The notes under the pieces: generated by a model
Seen by the model: only the letters and a program-made list of their open reading frames with translations
The model's database searches: none
What the model was told of the DNA's origin: nothing
NCBI GenBank assembly: GCA_002305725.1
Contig: DBQM01000013.1
Coordinates: 1 to 34,821 of the forward strand
Length of the DNA: 34,821 nt
DNA from: Ruminococcus sp. UBA1394
GTDB lineage: Bacteria; Bacillota; Clostridia; Oscillospirales; Ruminococcaceae
Direction of reading: 5' to 3'
In this document: one piece after another, positions 22,840 through 31,848 of the stretch
How positions within the stretch are numbered: position 1 is the first letter of the stretch
Layout of the letters: each line of letters begins with the position of its first letter
Made by a program: the position numbers and the translations under genes

Positions 22840-24024
22840 TTACTGCGCCTCCTTTCCGTTTACAGTCAGCACCTCGGCAATATCCTTTTCGCCAGCGTAC
22901 TTAACTGTTTCCTCTATTGTATCAAAAAGTGAAATTTCAACCTTTTTGCCGTCTTTTCTGAGTTCATCAGCCTTTGCAAGCGCCTCCATCTCAAAGCCTT
23001 TTTCCGCAAAAACTATAACCTCCACAGGTGCTGCCTTTACCGGCTTATGCTTTAACTCAACCTGTGTAACAGCGTCAACATTCACCGCAAAACCAGTCGC
23101 CGGAACATCATATCCGAAATCTGCAATAAGCTTGTCGTATCTTCCGCCGGAGAGTACTTCCTCGCCGTAGCCCTCAAGATATCCCTTGATGATAACGCCG
23201 GTGTAGTAGTCGGTTCTGTTTACCATGCCTAAGTCCACGGTCAGTCTGCCACTTCCGATAATTGCGGAAACCTTGTTGTAAAGGTCTTTTAAGCTTTCCA
23301 GTACTGCGTCGATTTTTTCGTCCGAAAACAGCTTTGACGCCTTTTCAAAAACTTCCTCACCGCCAAAAAGTCTTGGCAGTCTTTTGAGTGCATGGGTAAT
23401 TTCATTTTTGCCTATACTGTCAAGCATATCATTGAGCGCAGGATAGTTTTTCGCCTCTATGTAGTCACGGATAGTTTCTTTCTGTTCAGACGTTGCGTCA
23501 AGCTTGTCCACCAGTTCTCTGAAAAATCTGATATCGCCGATTTCAAGAGAAAATTCACCGTCTGAGCATGAGGAAAGCACCTCAATAGCTGTTGAAATAA
23601 CTTCAAGGTCAGCCATTTTTGAGGATGAGCCGATAAGCTCGATTCCCGTCTGTACTGTCTGTGCGCTCCTGCCCTTTAATGATGGCTCCATGGTGAATAC
23701 GCACTGGTTGTAGTACAATCTCATTGGGAGTACCGTATCTTTAAGTCTTGTTGCAACGATTCTTGCAATAGGTACTGTGTTGTCCGGACGGAGTACCAGC
23801 AGTCTGCCCTTGCAGTCAGTCAACTTGAAAAGCCTTTCCTGCGGAAAATATCCGGAATTATGGTTGAATACATCGTAAAATTCTATGCTTGGGGTGATAA
23901 GCTCTGAATAACCCCTGCTTTTAAAAATCGAATGGACTCTGTCCTCGACACTTTGTCTTATAATACATTCATCAAATAAAAGGTCTTTAGTACCCTCGGG
24001 AGTAATCATATCATTACTTCTCAT
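22840..24024 (-). CDS. hisZ: ATP phosphoribosyltransferase regulatory subunit
   Basis: HisZ is a catalytically inactive relative of histidyl-tRNA synthetase that activates short HisG and mediates histidine feedback. The 394-residue protein has the class II fold: PEGTKDLLFDE, then LFKLTDCKGRLLVLRPDNTV (motif 2 region) and NRTDYYTGVIIKGYLEGYGE in place of the synthetase RGLDYYT motif. A C-terminal portion of about 70 residues (VEVIVFAEKGFEMEALAKAD and on) resembles a shortened anticodon-binding domain. That domain is missing in some HisZ proteins. Its position as first gene, before short hisG, argues against HisS. The ATG has AGGAG ten bases upstream and the operon promoter about 40 bases away. 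Confidence 0.94.
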   Translation of the reverse strand: MRSNDMITPEGTKDLLFDECIIRQSVEDRVHSIFKSRGYSELITPSIEFYDVFNHNSGYFPQERLFKLTDCKGRLLVLRPDNTVPIARIVATRLKDTVLPMRLYYNQCVFTMEPSLKGRSAQTVQTGIELIGSSSKMADLEVISTAIEVLSSCSDGEFSLEIGDIRFFRELVDKLDATSEQKETIRDYIEAKNYPALNDMLDSIGKNEITHALKRLPRLFGGEEVFEKASKLFSDEKIDAVLESLKDLYNKVSAIIGSGRLTVDLGMVNRTDYYTGVIIKGYLEGYGEEVLSGGRYDKLIADFGYDVPATGFAVNVDAVTQVELKHKPVKAAPVEVIVFAEKGFEMEALAKADELRKDGKKVEISLFDTIEETVKYAGEKDIAEVLTVNGKEAQ

Positions 24025-24059
24025 AAGTTATTTTCTCCTGTTCACTTTAGTATGCTAAC

Positions 24060-24088
24060 ATGATAACACGATATCCAAAAGAAGTCAA
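24060..24088 (-). promoter_or_regulatory. Promoter of the his operon
   Basis: On the minus strand TTGACT (24088-24083) and TATCAT (24065-24060) are 17 bases apart. The -35 begins just after the polC stop codon. The leader is only about 30 bases, too short for a T-box, attenuator peptide or riboswitch. No terminator separates it from polC, so read-through may add to expression. Confidence 0.8.
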
Positions 24089-24089
24089 G

Positions 24090-27000
24090 CTAAAACAGTG
24101 ACATCTGACTTGTTTTAGGCAAATCGCCCAATGCCCCCAGATTTTCCAGCGCTTCAATTGTTGTTTTTGACGCACCGCTCTTGTTCTGAAGTTCCTCAAT
24201 TGAAATGTAATCTCTTTTCTGCGCCGCCTCATAAAGCTTTACAGCCGCATTGTCGCCGACGCCCGAAATCGCATTGAAAGGTATTCTGATTTTGCCCTCG
24301 TCAATGATATATTTGGTTGCATGGGACTTGTAAATATCAATCGGCAGAAATTCATATCCTCTTGCCATCATTTCATTGATGATAAGCAGCAGGTCATAGG
24401 TATCCTTTTCCTTTGCGCTCTTATCATTTCCCTTTGCACGCAGCTCCTCGATTTTATCACGAACGGAGTTTATTCCTCTCATAACCGTTTCAACGTCAAA
24501 GTCCGCACCTCTTGTTGTGAAGTAGGTAGCGTAAAACTCCAGCGGTTTGTAAAGCTTGAACCAGCCAAGCTTTATGGCGGCGATAACGTAAGCCGCAGCG
24601 TGTGCTTTCGGGAACATATACTTGATTTTCAGACAGCTTTCAATGTACCAGTCCGGCACGTCATGGTCTTTTAGCATCTGAATGATTTCCGGCGTAAAGA
24701 ACTTGGGCGCTTTTCCCTTTCGGGTCCACTCCATAATGTTAAACGCCATTTTCGGCTCAACACCCTTATACAGCAAATAGGTCATGATACTGTCACGGGT
24801 ACCGATAACCTCTGAAATAGTACACGTTTCACTGTCGATAAGGTCTTTTGCGTTGCCCAGCCATACGTCTGTACCGTGGGACAGACCGGAAATCTGCAAA
24901 AAGTCGCTGAACTTTTTAGGCTTTGCGTCAATAAGCATCTGTATAGTAAAACCGGTACCCATTTCCGGAATACCCAGACTTCCTGTCTGACAGTAAATTT
25001 CCTCCGGAGTTACTCCCAGCACTTCCGCATTGGTGCACATTTCAATAACTTTCGGGTCGGAAGTAGGAACGTCCTTGATTTTTATGCCCGTCATATCCTC
25101 AAGGTGCTTGTAAAGAGTAGGGACAACGTGTCCCAGCTCGTCAAGCTTCAAGATAGTATCATGGAGAGAATGGAAGTCGAAGTGAGTGGTTACAACTTCC
25201 GAGTCCTCTGATTCCGCAGGGTGCTGAATAGGGGTGAAGTCATATACCTCGTAGTCGGACGGTACAACGACCATTCCCCCCGGATGCTGACCGGTAGTCC
25301 TCTTGACACCGGTACAGCCGATGGAAAGCCTGTTTTCCTCCGCCGGATTGGCAGTTTTTCCGACTTCTTCAAGATAGTGCTTTGCATAGCCGAACGCCGT
25401 TTTTGACTGCACACCGCTTATTGTTCCGGCTTTGAACACATTCTTCGGACCGAAAAGCTCTTCCGTGTATCTGTGAGCGCTGCTCTGATACTCGCCGGAG
25501 AAGTTAAGGTCAATATCCGGCGCCTTGTCACCGTCAAAGCCTAAGAACGTTTCAAAAGGAATGTCATGGCCGTCACGGTGCATATCCGTGCCGCATTTCG
25601 GACAGTTTTTCTGAGGCAGGTCAAAACCCGAACCTGTACTTCCGTCGGTGATAAATTCGCTGTACTTACATTCGGGGCAGACATAGTGAGGTGCCAACGG
25701 ATTAACTTCCGAAATACCCGCCATGGACGCCACGAATGACGAACCGACAGAACCTCTTGAACCTACAAGATAGCCGTGTTCCTCCGAGTTCCACACAAGC
25801 TTCTGTGCGATAATGTAAAGCACCGAGAAACCGTGCTTGATAATGGATTCCAGCTCTCTGTTAAGCCTTTTTTCCACAATTTCGGGGAGAGGGTCACCGT
25901 AAATGCTCCTTGCCCTCTCGTTTGTAATGCGCACCAGGTCCTCCTGTGCGCCGGGCAGGTCCGGTGTAAAAGTACCCTTCGGGATAGGTCTGACGTGTTC
26001 TATCCAGTCGGCGATCATATTGGTGTTTTCAACTACTATTTCATAAGCCTTTTCCTCACCTAAGTACGCAAATTCTTCGAGCATTTCGTCTGTTGTACGC
26101 AGGTACAGAGGCGGCTGCTGTTCAGCGTCCTTATAGCCGTTTCCAACCTGAAGTATCTTTCTGAAAATACTGTCGTCCTTGTCCATAAAATGAACGTCGC
26201 AGGTAGCGCAGACGGGTATATTCAGCTTTTCGCCCAGTGCAACAATGCGCCTGTTGTAGTCACGCAGCTCCTCCACGGAATCCGCCTGACCTGTTCTTAT
26301 CATAAACTCGTTGTTCATGACAGGCTGAATTTCAAGGTAGTCGTAAAATTTCGCCAGTTCCTCGATTTCCTTTTCAGACTGCCTGTCAACCATTGCTCTG
26401 AAAAGCTCTCCGGCCTCGCAGGCGCTGCCGAAAATAAGACCCTCTCTGTGCTTTATAAGTTCCGATTTCGGCATGAGAGGTTTTTTGTAGAAGTAATCAA
26501 GCTGGCTCATTGATATAAGCTTGTAGAGATTTTTCAGTCCGACACTGTTGCGTACAAGTATGATCTGGTGGAAATATTTAAGCTTTTTGACGTCGATTTT
26601 CTGCACCTTTGTGTTAAGGTCGGCAAGGACTTCAACACCGTTTTCGGAAACCAGTCTTTCCATAAGCTTTATGAATATTTTCGCAAGTATCATTGCATCA
26701 TCACAGGCTCTGTGATGCTCAAATTTCCCCAGTTTCAGATGCTTTGCGACCCTGTCAAGGGAGTGCTTTCCAAGCTCCGGAATCATGGCACGGCTCATTA
26801 CGAGAGTGTCGATACTTGTATATTCGTGGGGGATATTGTGACGTCTGCACACAGCGTCTATCATGGAATTATCAAACCTTGCGTTGTGCGCAACCATTAC
26901 CGGATTATCTCCGCAGAAACGGAAAAATTCCTCCACAGCCTCACGTTCCTTAGGTGCATTTGCGACCATGCCATCATTGATACCTGTCAGTTCAACGATA

Positions 27001-28430
27001 TGCTGAGGAATAGGGCGCTCAGGATTTACCATTATATTAAAGCTGTCGATAACACGCAGATTCTTTATCTTTACAGCGCCGATTTCTGTCAGCCTGTCCT
27101 TTTCATAGCTGAGACCGGTAGTTTCAACGTCATAGATAATAATTTCCTCGTTGATACTGCGCAAATCGGCTTTATTAATAATATTCAGCGGTACAATATC
27201 ATTTACAACATAAGCCTCACAGCCGTAGATAACCTTGAAATCATCAAGACCTGCTGAAGCGTTCATAGCATCCGGAAAAGCCTGTACAACACCGTGGTCG
27301 GTTATGGCTATCGCCTTGTGTCCCCACGAATGGGCACGCTTTATAAGAGAGCCTGCGTCGGTGACAGCGTCCATTACGGACATATTGGTATGGAGGTGCA
27401 GCTCAACACGCTTTTTCTCCGACTTGTCAGTACGCTGTTTCTTCTTTACCGTCACAATTGAAAGCGGCCGGACTGAGATATCCTTTGCAAAATCGTCAAA
27501 TTCAATGTCACCGTATACTAAAACAGTAACGCCTTTTTTCAGCTTTCCGACTTCGGTTTTGTCTTTTTCGGGGTCGATAAACAGCTTCATCTGCACAGAA
27601 CCGGTGTAGTCCGTAACAAAGAAAACATGGATATTCTTTCCGGTCTTAGTGGTCTTCACGTCTGCCACATCAAAGATATCGCCGATTATAGTGACCTTTC
27701 TGTCAAGCCTCTTTACTGCCTCCGCTATCGGTTCAGGCTTTGAGTGTATCTTCCTGCCCTTTATCTGCTCGGCAGAATCCGGAATTATCTCAAAAGGAAG
27801 TTCTGCCTGTGAAAGTTCCTCGCCGGTGTAAGACTCGTCAGCTTCCTCCGGCTCATCAAAAGGCGGCGGCTCCGGCACTGGCGGTTCAAACTGTTCGGTG
27901 TGCTGAGGGAGTGAGGAGCGCAGTTCCTCCATCATCTTGTCATGCTCCTCAACATCAACGCTGTGTTCACCGGTCAGCTCAACTTTAATGTCAAGGTTAA
28001 ATTCCTCCCTTATAAGCTTTGAAAGTTCAGCGCAGAAATTTGCTTTCATAAGCAGGTCGTAACCGCCGTTTTTTATGTTTATTGTAATAAGACCTTCGCC
28101 GTATTTCACATCCGCATTGTCAAGAAAACCGTTGACTACAGCAAGCTTTCTTTTCAGCTTTAAAATAAGGTCATTGTAGTAATCCATGGAGAAAAGTTCC
28201 GGCGAATAGGTGCAATGGAGATTTATTTTATCAAGATGAAAGACGTTTTCAAGGTGCTTTTCAAAAGCTATCACATCTTTATAGGGTATCAGCTTTGTAA
28301 ACCTTACATAAAAGGAAATCTCGGTCTGACCGGAAGAATATGTAAGCTTGTAAATCATACCGTCCTTTGTTATTTCAGGTATATCAGATGTGTATTCACT
28401 TAAAAAGTCGCCAAGTTTTATTTCGTTCAT
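24090..28430 (-). CDS. polC: DNA polymerase III PolC-type alpha subunit
   Basis: PolC is the main replicative polymerase of low-GC Gram-positive bacteria, with built-in proofreading. The 1446-residue protein has a PolC-specific N-terminal region (to about 225) and an OB fold starting near 243 (KVTIIGDIFDVADV). A PHP domain (ELHLHTNMSVMDAV, ~341) is interrupted by a DnaQ-like 3'-5' exonuclease (YDVETTGLSYEKDRLTEIGA, ~430-600). The polymerase core includes GSRGSVGSSFVASMAGISEV, a four-cysteine zinc site (CPECKY...CPKCGTD, ~915-945) and the catalytic PDIDLNFSGEYQ (~970). The C-terminus QMSLF is a clamp-binding pentapeptide. It starts ten bases after ispG, at the end of the pyrH-to-polC gene string. 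Confidence 0.98.
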   Translation of the reverse strand: MNEIKLGDFLSEYTSDIPEITKDGMIYKLTYSSGQTEISFYVRFTKLIPYKDVIAFEKHLENVFHLDKINLHCTYSPELFSMDYYNDLILKLKRKLAVVNGFLDNADVKYGEGLITINIKNGGYDLLMKANFCAELSKLIREEFNLDIKVELTGEHSVDVEEHDKMMEELRSSLPQHTEQFEPPVPEPPPFDEPEEADESYTGEELSQAELPFEIIPDSAEQIKGRKIHSKPEPIAEAVKRLDRKVTIIGDIFDVADVKTTKTGKNIHVFFVTDYTGSVQMKLFIDPEKDKTEVGKLKKGVTVLVYGDIEFDDFAKDISVRPLSIVTVKKKQRTDKSEKKRVELHLHTNMSVMDAVTDAGSLIKRAHSWGHKAIAITDHGVVQAFPDAMNASAGLDDFKVIYGCEAYVVNDIVPLNIINKADLRSINEEIIIYDVETTGLSYEKDRLTEIGAVKIKNLRVIDSFNIMVNPERPIPQHIVELTGINDGMVANAPKEREAVEEFFRFCGDNPVMVAHNARFDNSMIDAVCRRHNIPHEYTSIDTLVMSRAMIPELGKHSLDRVAKHLKLGKFEHHRACDDAMILAKIFIKLMERLVSENGVEVLADLNTKVQKIDVKKLKYFHQIILVRNSVGLKNLYKLISMSQLDYFYKKPLMPKSELIKHREGLIFGSACEAGELFRAMVDRQSEKEIEELAKFYDYLEIQPVMNNEFMIRTGQADSVEELRDYNRRIVALGEKLNIPVCATCDVHFMDKDDSIFRKILQVGNGYKDAEQQPPLYLRTTDEMLEEFAYLGEEKAYEIVVENTNMIADWIEHVRPIPKGTFTPDLPGAQEDLVRITNERARSIYGDPLPEIVEKRLNRELESIIKHGFSVLYIIAQKLVWNSEEHGYLVGSRGSVGSSFVASMAGISEVNPLAPHYVCPECKYSEFITDGSTGSGFDLPQKNCPKCGTDMHRDGHDIPFETFLGFDGDKAPDIDLNFSGEYQSSAHRYTEELFGPKNVFKAGTISGVQSKTAFGYAKHYLEEVGKTANPAEENRLSIGCTGVKRTTGQHPGGMVVVPSDYEVYDFTPIQHPAESEDSEVVTTHFDFHSLHDTILKLDELGHVVPTLYKHLEDMTGIKIKDVPTSDPKVIEMCTNAEVLGVTPEEIYCQTGSLGIPEMGTGFTIQMLIDAKPKKFSDFLQISGLSHGTDVWLGNAKDLIDSETCTISEVIGTRDSIMTYLLYKGVEPKMAFNIMEWTRKGKAPKFFTPEIIQMLKDHDVPDWYIESCLKIKYMFPKAHAAAYVIAAIKLGWFKLYKPLEFYATYFTTRGADFDVETVMRGINSVRDKIEELRAKGNDKSAKEKDTYDLLLIINEMMARGYEFLPIDIYKSHATKYIIDEGKIRIPFNAISGVGDNAAVKLYEAAQKRDYISIEELQNKSGASKTTIEALENLGALGDLPKTSQMSLF

Positions 28431-28440
28431 CTTTTACTCC

Positions 28441-29478
28441 CTACAGTTTTTCAATCTCTTTAAGCAGTTCGGGGACTATTTCCTCCTCGCTTACCTTTCT
28501 GAGAACCTCGCCCTTTCTGAAAATAACGGCGCACTTATCGCCGCCTGCGATTCCGATATCAGCCTCTCTTGCCTCTCCCGGACCGTTTACAACGCAGCCC
28601 ATTACAGCCACCTTTATATTCTTGTCAATATCCTTAACTGCGTCCTCAACCATTGCCGCAGTTTTTATAAGGTCGATTCTCGTTCTGCCGCAGGTCGGAC
28701 AGGAAACAAGCTCCACTCCGCTGCCTCTTCCCACAGCCTTTAAAATATCCTTCGCCGCTGCGATTTCACGAACAGGGTCACCAGTCAGCGATACTCTGAT
28801 GGTTTCGCCGATATCGTCGCACAGAAGTGAGCCTATTCCGGCGGCAGACTTGATGATACCCATTCGCTCAGTACCTGCCTCGGTAACGCCTAAGTGCAGC
28901 GGATAACTGCATTTCAAAGCCGCAAGACGATAACTTTCAATCATGGTTTTAACATCAGATGACTTTATCGAAATGACGATATCATCAAAATCGCAATGTT
29001 CAAGCAGTTTCACATGATAAAGCGCACTTTCAACCAGCGCCTCCGGTGTCGGAGAGCCGTATCTTGCAAGAATCTCCTTTTCAAGAGAGCCGGAGTTTAC
29101 CCCTATTCTTATAGGAATATTCCTGCTTTTGCACGCTTTTACTACCTGTTTTACGTTTTCAGTACCGCCGATATTTCCAGGATTTATTCTGATTTTGTCC
29201 ACTCCTGCCTCAGCGGCGGCAATTGCAAGCTTGTAGTCAAAATGAATGTCCGCAACAAGTGGTATGCTCACTTTCTCCTTAATTGCCGGAATGAGTTTTA
29301 CCGCCTCCATATCCGGAATTGCGGCACGGACAATGTCACAGCCTGCCTTTTCCAGTTCAGCAGCCTGTGTAACACTTCCCTCGATATCGTCAGAACGCCT
29401 GTTAAGCATTGACTGAACGTAAATTTTACTTCCGTCAAGGACAAAATCCCCGACTTTAACCTTCTTAATATCTCTCAT
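28441..29478 (-). CDS. ispG: HMB-PP synthase, ferredoxin/flavodoxin type
   Basis: IspG (GcpE) is a 4Fe-4S enzyme that converts MEcPP to HMBPP in the MEP isoprenoid pathway. The 345-residue protein begins with KVKVGDFVLDG followed by IYVQSMLNRRSDDIEGSVTQ. Its barrel has PLVADIHFDYKLAIAAAEAG and RINPGNIGG. The cluster ligands are in LVSCPTCGRTRIDL (two cysteines) and VMGCVVNGPGEAREADIGIA (one cysteine plus a glutamate). Together with dxr in the same cluster it supplies isoprenoid units to UppS. A 64-base gap with a stem-loop separates it from rseP. Confidence 0.97.
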   Translation of the reverse strand: MRDIKKVKVGDFVLDGSKIYVQSMLNRRSDDIEGSVTQAAELEKAGCDIVRAAIPDMEAVKLIPAIKEKVSIPLVADIHFDYKLAIAAAEAGVDKIRINPGNIGGTENVKQVVKACKSRNIPIRIGVNSGSLEKEILARYGSPTPEALVESALYHVKLLEHCDFDDIVISIKSSDVKTMIESYRLAALKCSYPLHLGVTEAGTERMGIIKSAAGIGSLLCDDIGETIRVSLTGDPVREIAAAKDILKAVGRGSGVELVSCPTCGRTRIDLIKTAAMVEDAVKDIDKNIKVAVMGCVVNGPGEAREADIGIAGGDKCAVIFRKGEVLRKVSEEEIVPELLKEIEKL

Positions 29479-29511
29479 AATCTTTTACCTGCCCGATAAA
29501 TCTATTAGAAT

Positions 29512-29554
29512 TTGTTATCACAAGGAATGTGTGCGCATCTTCCTATGATAACAA
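29512..29554 (-). other. Stem-loop between rseP and ispG
   Basis: TTGTTATCA (29512-29520) pairs perfectly with TGATAACAA (29546-29554), and inside it AGGAA pairs with TTCCT, giving a 14-pair interrupted stem. It overlaps the last codons and stop of rseP and has no clean T run in either direction. It is more likely an RNA-stability or processing element than a terminator. Confidence 0.5.
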
Positions 29555-30589
29555 GTTCTTTATGTCGCTGAATGTCACCGCTACAATCAACAGCATAAGC
29601 AGTGCCATTCCAATTAAATGTACTGCTCCCTCATGCTCTGGCTTGACTGGCTTTCTTCTGACTGCCTCGATAAGCAGAAACAGGAATCTTCCGCCGTCAA
29701 GTCCGGGTATCGGAAGTAAATTGAAAATACCAAGATTTATAGTAATCAGCGTTGTCAGATTCAGAAGTGACATTGCCGATTCCTTTACGTTTGTGCCAGA
29801 ATCAGCGGCTTCCCCGATAGCGCCCACAAGTCCCACAGGTCCCGAAAGGTCTTTAAAGCCGTATTTTCCGGTTACAAGGTCTCTGAGCGAAAACCACACA
29901 AGCTTTGCCGTTGAAACAGTATCCTTTGCTGAATAGGACAAAACAGTCAGAGGATTTCTGTTGTTCCATGTCACATAAAAATCTATCAGCGAGCCGGTTG
30001 TTCTGTCCTTAAACACTACATTGTCAAGTTTCACCTTTTCGCCGTTTCTCTTTACAACAAGGTCAAAGCTTTCGTCGTCGCCCGAAAGGAGCGCATACTG
30101 TAAATCCTTTATGGAAAGTATGTGCATTCCGTCAATTTCAACTATCTTATCCCCCTCACGCAGTCCGCTTTCATAGCTTTGCGCCGAATATTCAGAGCTT
30201 TCCTCTGAAACTGTGTGAAAGGAATCCACAACAGTAGTCGGAATTTTCGGGTCCATACAGGTCACAACAACAATTATAATAAACCCCAGCAGAATATTCA
30301 TAACCGCACCGGCGGCAATAACTATCATTCTCTGCCACACCGGTTTGTTGCCGAACGCACGGCTGTTGTCGCTTTCAGAATCCTCTCCCTCCATGGCGCA
30401 GAATCCGCCTATTGGAAAAAGTCTTATTGAATACTCAGTTTCACCCCATTGCTTTTTAAGCAGACACGGTCCCATTCCCAGCGCAAATTTATTTACCTTG
30501 ATACCGCAGAGCTTTGCCGTGAAAAAATGTCCGAACTCGTGAATCAGAATAATAATCCCGAAAATTACAACAGCCAGTATATACTTCAT
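29543..30589 (-). CDS. rseP: Site-2 intramembrane metalloprotease
   Basis: This 348-residue S2P-family protease (RseP/RasP type) cuts membrane-embedded anti-sigma factors and signal-peptide remnants. The zinc motif HEFGH is at residues 17-21 in the first transmembrane helix. A single PDZ domain occupies about residues 110-200 (REGDKIVEIDGMHILSIKDL). The third zinc ligand is in LPIPGLDGGRFLFLLIEAVR. Four helices are visible. It directly follows dxr with no gap, the common arrangement in Firmicutes. It could act on the ECF anti-sigma factor encoded at 5114-5809, but this is speculation. Confidence 0.95.
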   Translation of the reverse strand: MKYILAVVIFGIIILIHEFGHFFTAKLCGIKVNKFALGMGPCLLKKQWGETEYSIRLFPIGGFCAMEGEDSESDNSRAFGNKPVWQRMIVIAAGAVMNILLGFIIIVVVTCMDPKIPTTVVDSFHTVSEESSEYSAQSYESGLREGDKIVEIDGMHILSIKDLQYALLSGDDESFDLVVKRNGEKVKLDNVVFKDRTTGSLIDFYVTWNNRNPLTVLSYSAKDTVSTAKLVWFSLRDLVTGKYGFKDLSGPVGLVGAIGEAADSGTNVKESAMSLLNLTTLITINLGIFNLLPIPGLDGGRFLFLLIEAVRRKPVKPEHEGAVHLIGMALLMLLIVAVTFSDIKNLLS

Positions 30590-31747
30590 TTATGCCTCCT
30601 GCTCAATCTTACCGATTACATAATCTCTTGCCTTTTTGTCCCACATTGTCACATCTTCATATTTCTCTGTATCGTGATATGTAAACTCGTCAAGCGCCCC
30701 GGTGACAAGCTCCCCTATTTCCGTAAATTTGATTTTTCCGTCTAAAAACTGCTTTACTGCTTCCTCGTTGGCGCCGTTTACGATACACGGATATGCGCCC
30801 CCTCGCTTTACCGCCTCAATACAGGCAGTCAGGCACCTGAAGGTTTCAAAGTCCGGCTTTTCAAATGTAAGCGTACCGTAATCTGTCAGCGAAAGAGGCT
30901 TGCAGTCGCACTCAAATCTGTCCGGATAAAGCAGGGCATACTGAATAGGTATTTTCATGTCAGGTACGCCCATCTGCGCTATAACCGAATTGTCGCCGTA
31001 CTCAACAGCCGAATGAACAACACTCTGTCTGTGAACAACAATTTCAATCTGCTCCGGTTCAAGGTCAAAAAGCCACTTCGCCTCGATAAACTCAAGTCCC
31101 TTGTTCATAAGTGTTGATGAGTCAATGGTGATTTTGTTACCCATGCTCCAGTTTGGGTGGTTGAGCGCCTGTTCTATGGTCACATTTTCAAGGTCGCAGA
31201 GCTTTTTACCAAAGAAAGGTCCGCCGGAAGCAGTCAGAATGATTTTTTTCAGCTGTTCACGCTTATTCCCCTGCAGACACTGGAAAATTGCCGAATGTTC
31301 GCTGTCCACCGGATAAATTGTAACATTCTTTTCAGCGGCTCTTTTCATTACAAGATTTCCTCCGGCTACAAGAGTTTCCTTGTTAGCAAGGGCGATATCC
31401 TTTCCGCTTTCGATTGCAGTCAGAGTCGGCAGCAGACCAATCATTCCCACAACGGAATTAAGCAGAATATCCGAGGAATCCGCCGCAATTTCGCAAAGTC
31501 CCTCCATGCCGGAAACTACTCTTACACTGCGTCCGAAAAGAGCGTCTTTCAGTGGCTTCACATATTCTTCATTGTATATGCATACGGTTTCCGCACCGGT
31601 TTTTATACATTGCTGTGCAAGCTGTTCCCAGTTTTTTCCGGCGGCAAGGGCGTTGACTCTGATACCGTATTTCTCCGCAACTGAGAGCGCCTGAGTGCCG
31701 ATAGAACCGGTCGAGCCGATAACTGAAATAATTTTTTTCATGTCCAT
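30590..31747 (-). CDS. dxr: DXP reductoisomerase
   Basis: Dxr converts DXP to MEP with NADPH, the committed step of the MEP pathway. The 385-residue protein has the nucleotide-binding IISVIGSTGSIGTQALSVAE near the N-terminus. The NKETLVAGG motif and the metal site VDSEHSAIFQCLQG are present, as are GGPFFGKKLCDLENVTIEQA and NHPNWSMGNKITIDSSTLMN. The start is uncertain: ATG codons at 31747 and 31741 both lack a ribosome site at normal distance, and AAAGGA lies 16 bases away. A TATAAT at 31757-31752 sits just before them. It follows cdsA after 101 bases that contain a hairpin. Confidence 0.97.
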   Translation of the reverse strand: MDMKKIISVIGSTGSIGTQALSVAEKYGIRVNALAAGKNWEQLAQQCIKTGAETVCIYNEEYVKPLKDALFGRSVRVVSGMEGLCEIAADSSDILLNSVVGMIGLLPTLTAIESGKDIALANKETLVAGGNLVMKRAAEKNVTIYPVDSEHSAIFQCLQGNKREQLKKIILTASGGPFFGKKLCDLENVTIEQALNHPNWSMGNKITIDSSTLMNKGLEFIEAKWLFDLEPEQIEIVVHRQSVVHSAVEYGDNSVIAQMGVPDMKIPIQYALLYPDRFECDCKPLSLTDYGTLTFEKPDFETFRCLTACIEAVKRGGAYPCIVNGANEEAVKQFLDGKIKFTEIGELVTGALDEFTYHDTEKYEDVTMWDKKARDYVIGKIEQEA

Positions 31748-31817
31748 GATAATTATATGCAGTTCCTTTCTGAAAATCTGACTGAAACGGCAGATTAATT
31801 TTTATGTCTGTAACATT

Positions 31818-31844
31818 GACAAGGGGGACAACTGTCCCCCTGTC
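31818..31844 (-). other. Hairpin in the cdsA-dxr gap
   Basis: AGGGGGACA (31822-31830) pairs perfectly with TGTCCCCCT (31833-31841), and the flanking GAC and GTC extend it past a one-base bulge. In the direction of transcription it is not followed by a T run, so it is not a standard terminator. It may partly attenuate or protect the mRNA. Confidence 0.5.
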
Positions 31845-31848
31845 TTTC

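Noticed and set aside
22840..24024. Histidyl-tRNA synthetase (HisS)
   Set aside because: The synthetase motif RGLDYYT is changed to NRTDYYT, the anticodon domain is incomplete, and the gene heads a his operon with short HisG.
24025..24089. Possible T-box or attenuator before the his operon
   Set aside because: The leader from the assigned promoter is only about 30 bases, and there is no leader peptide, T-box sequence or terminator/antiterminator pair.
26568..27257. 229-residue plus-strand reading frame inside polC
   Set aside because: It is a shadow of the polC exonuclease region; it has no promoter or ribosome site of its own.
31818..31844. Hairpin as terminator of cdsA
   Set aside because: The stem is strong but no T run follows in the direction of transcription; recorded only as a stem-loop.
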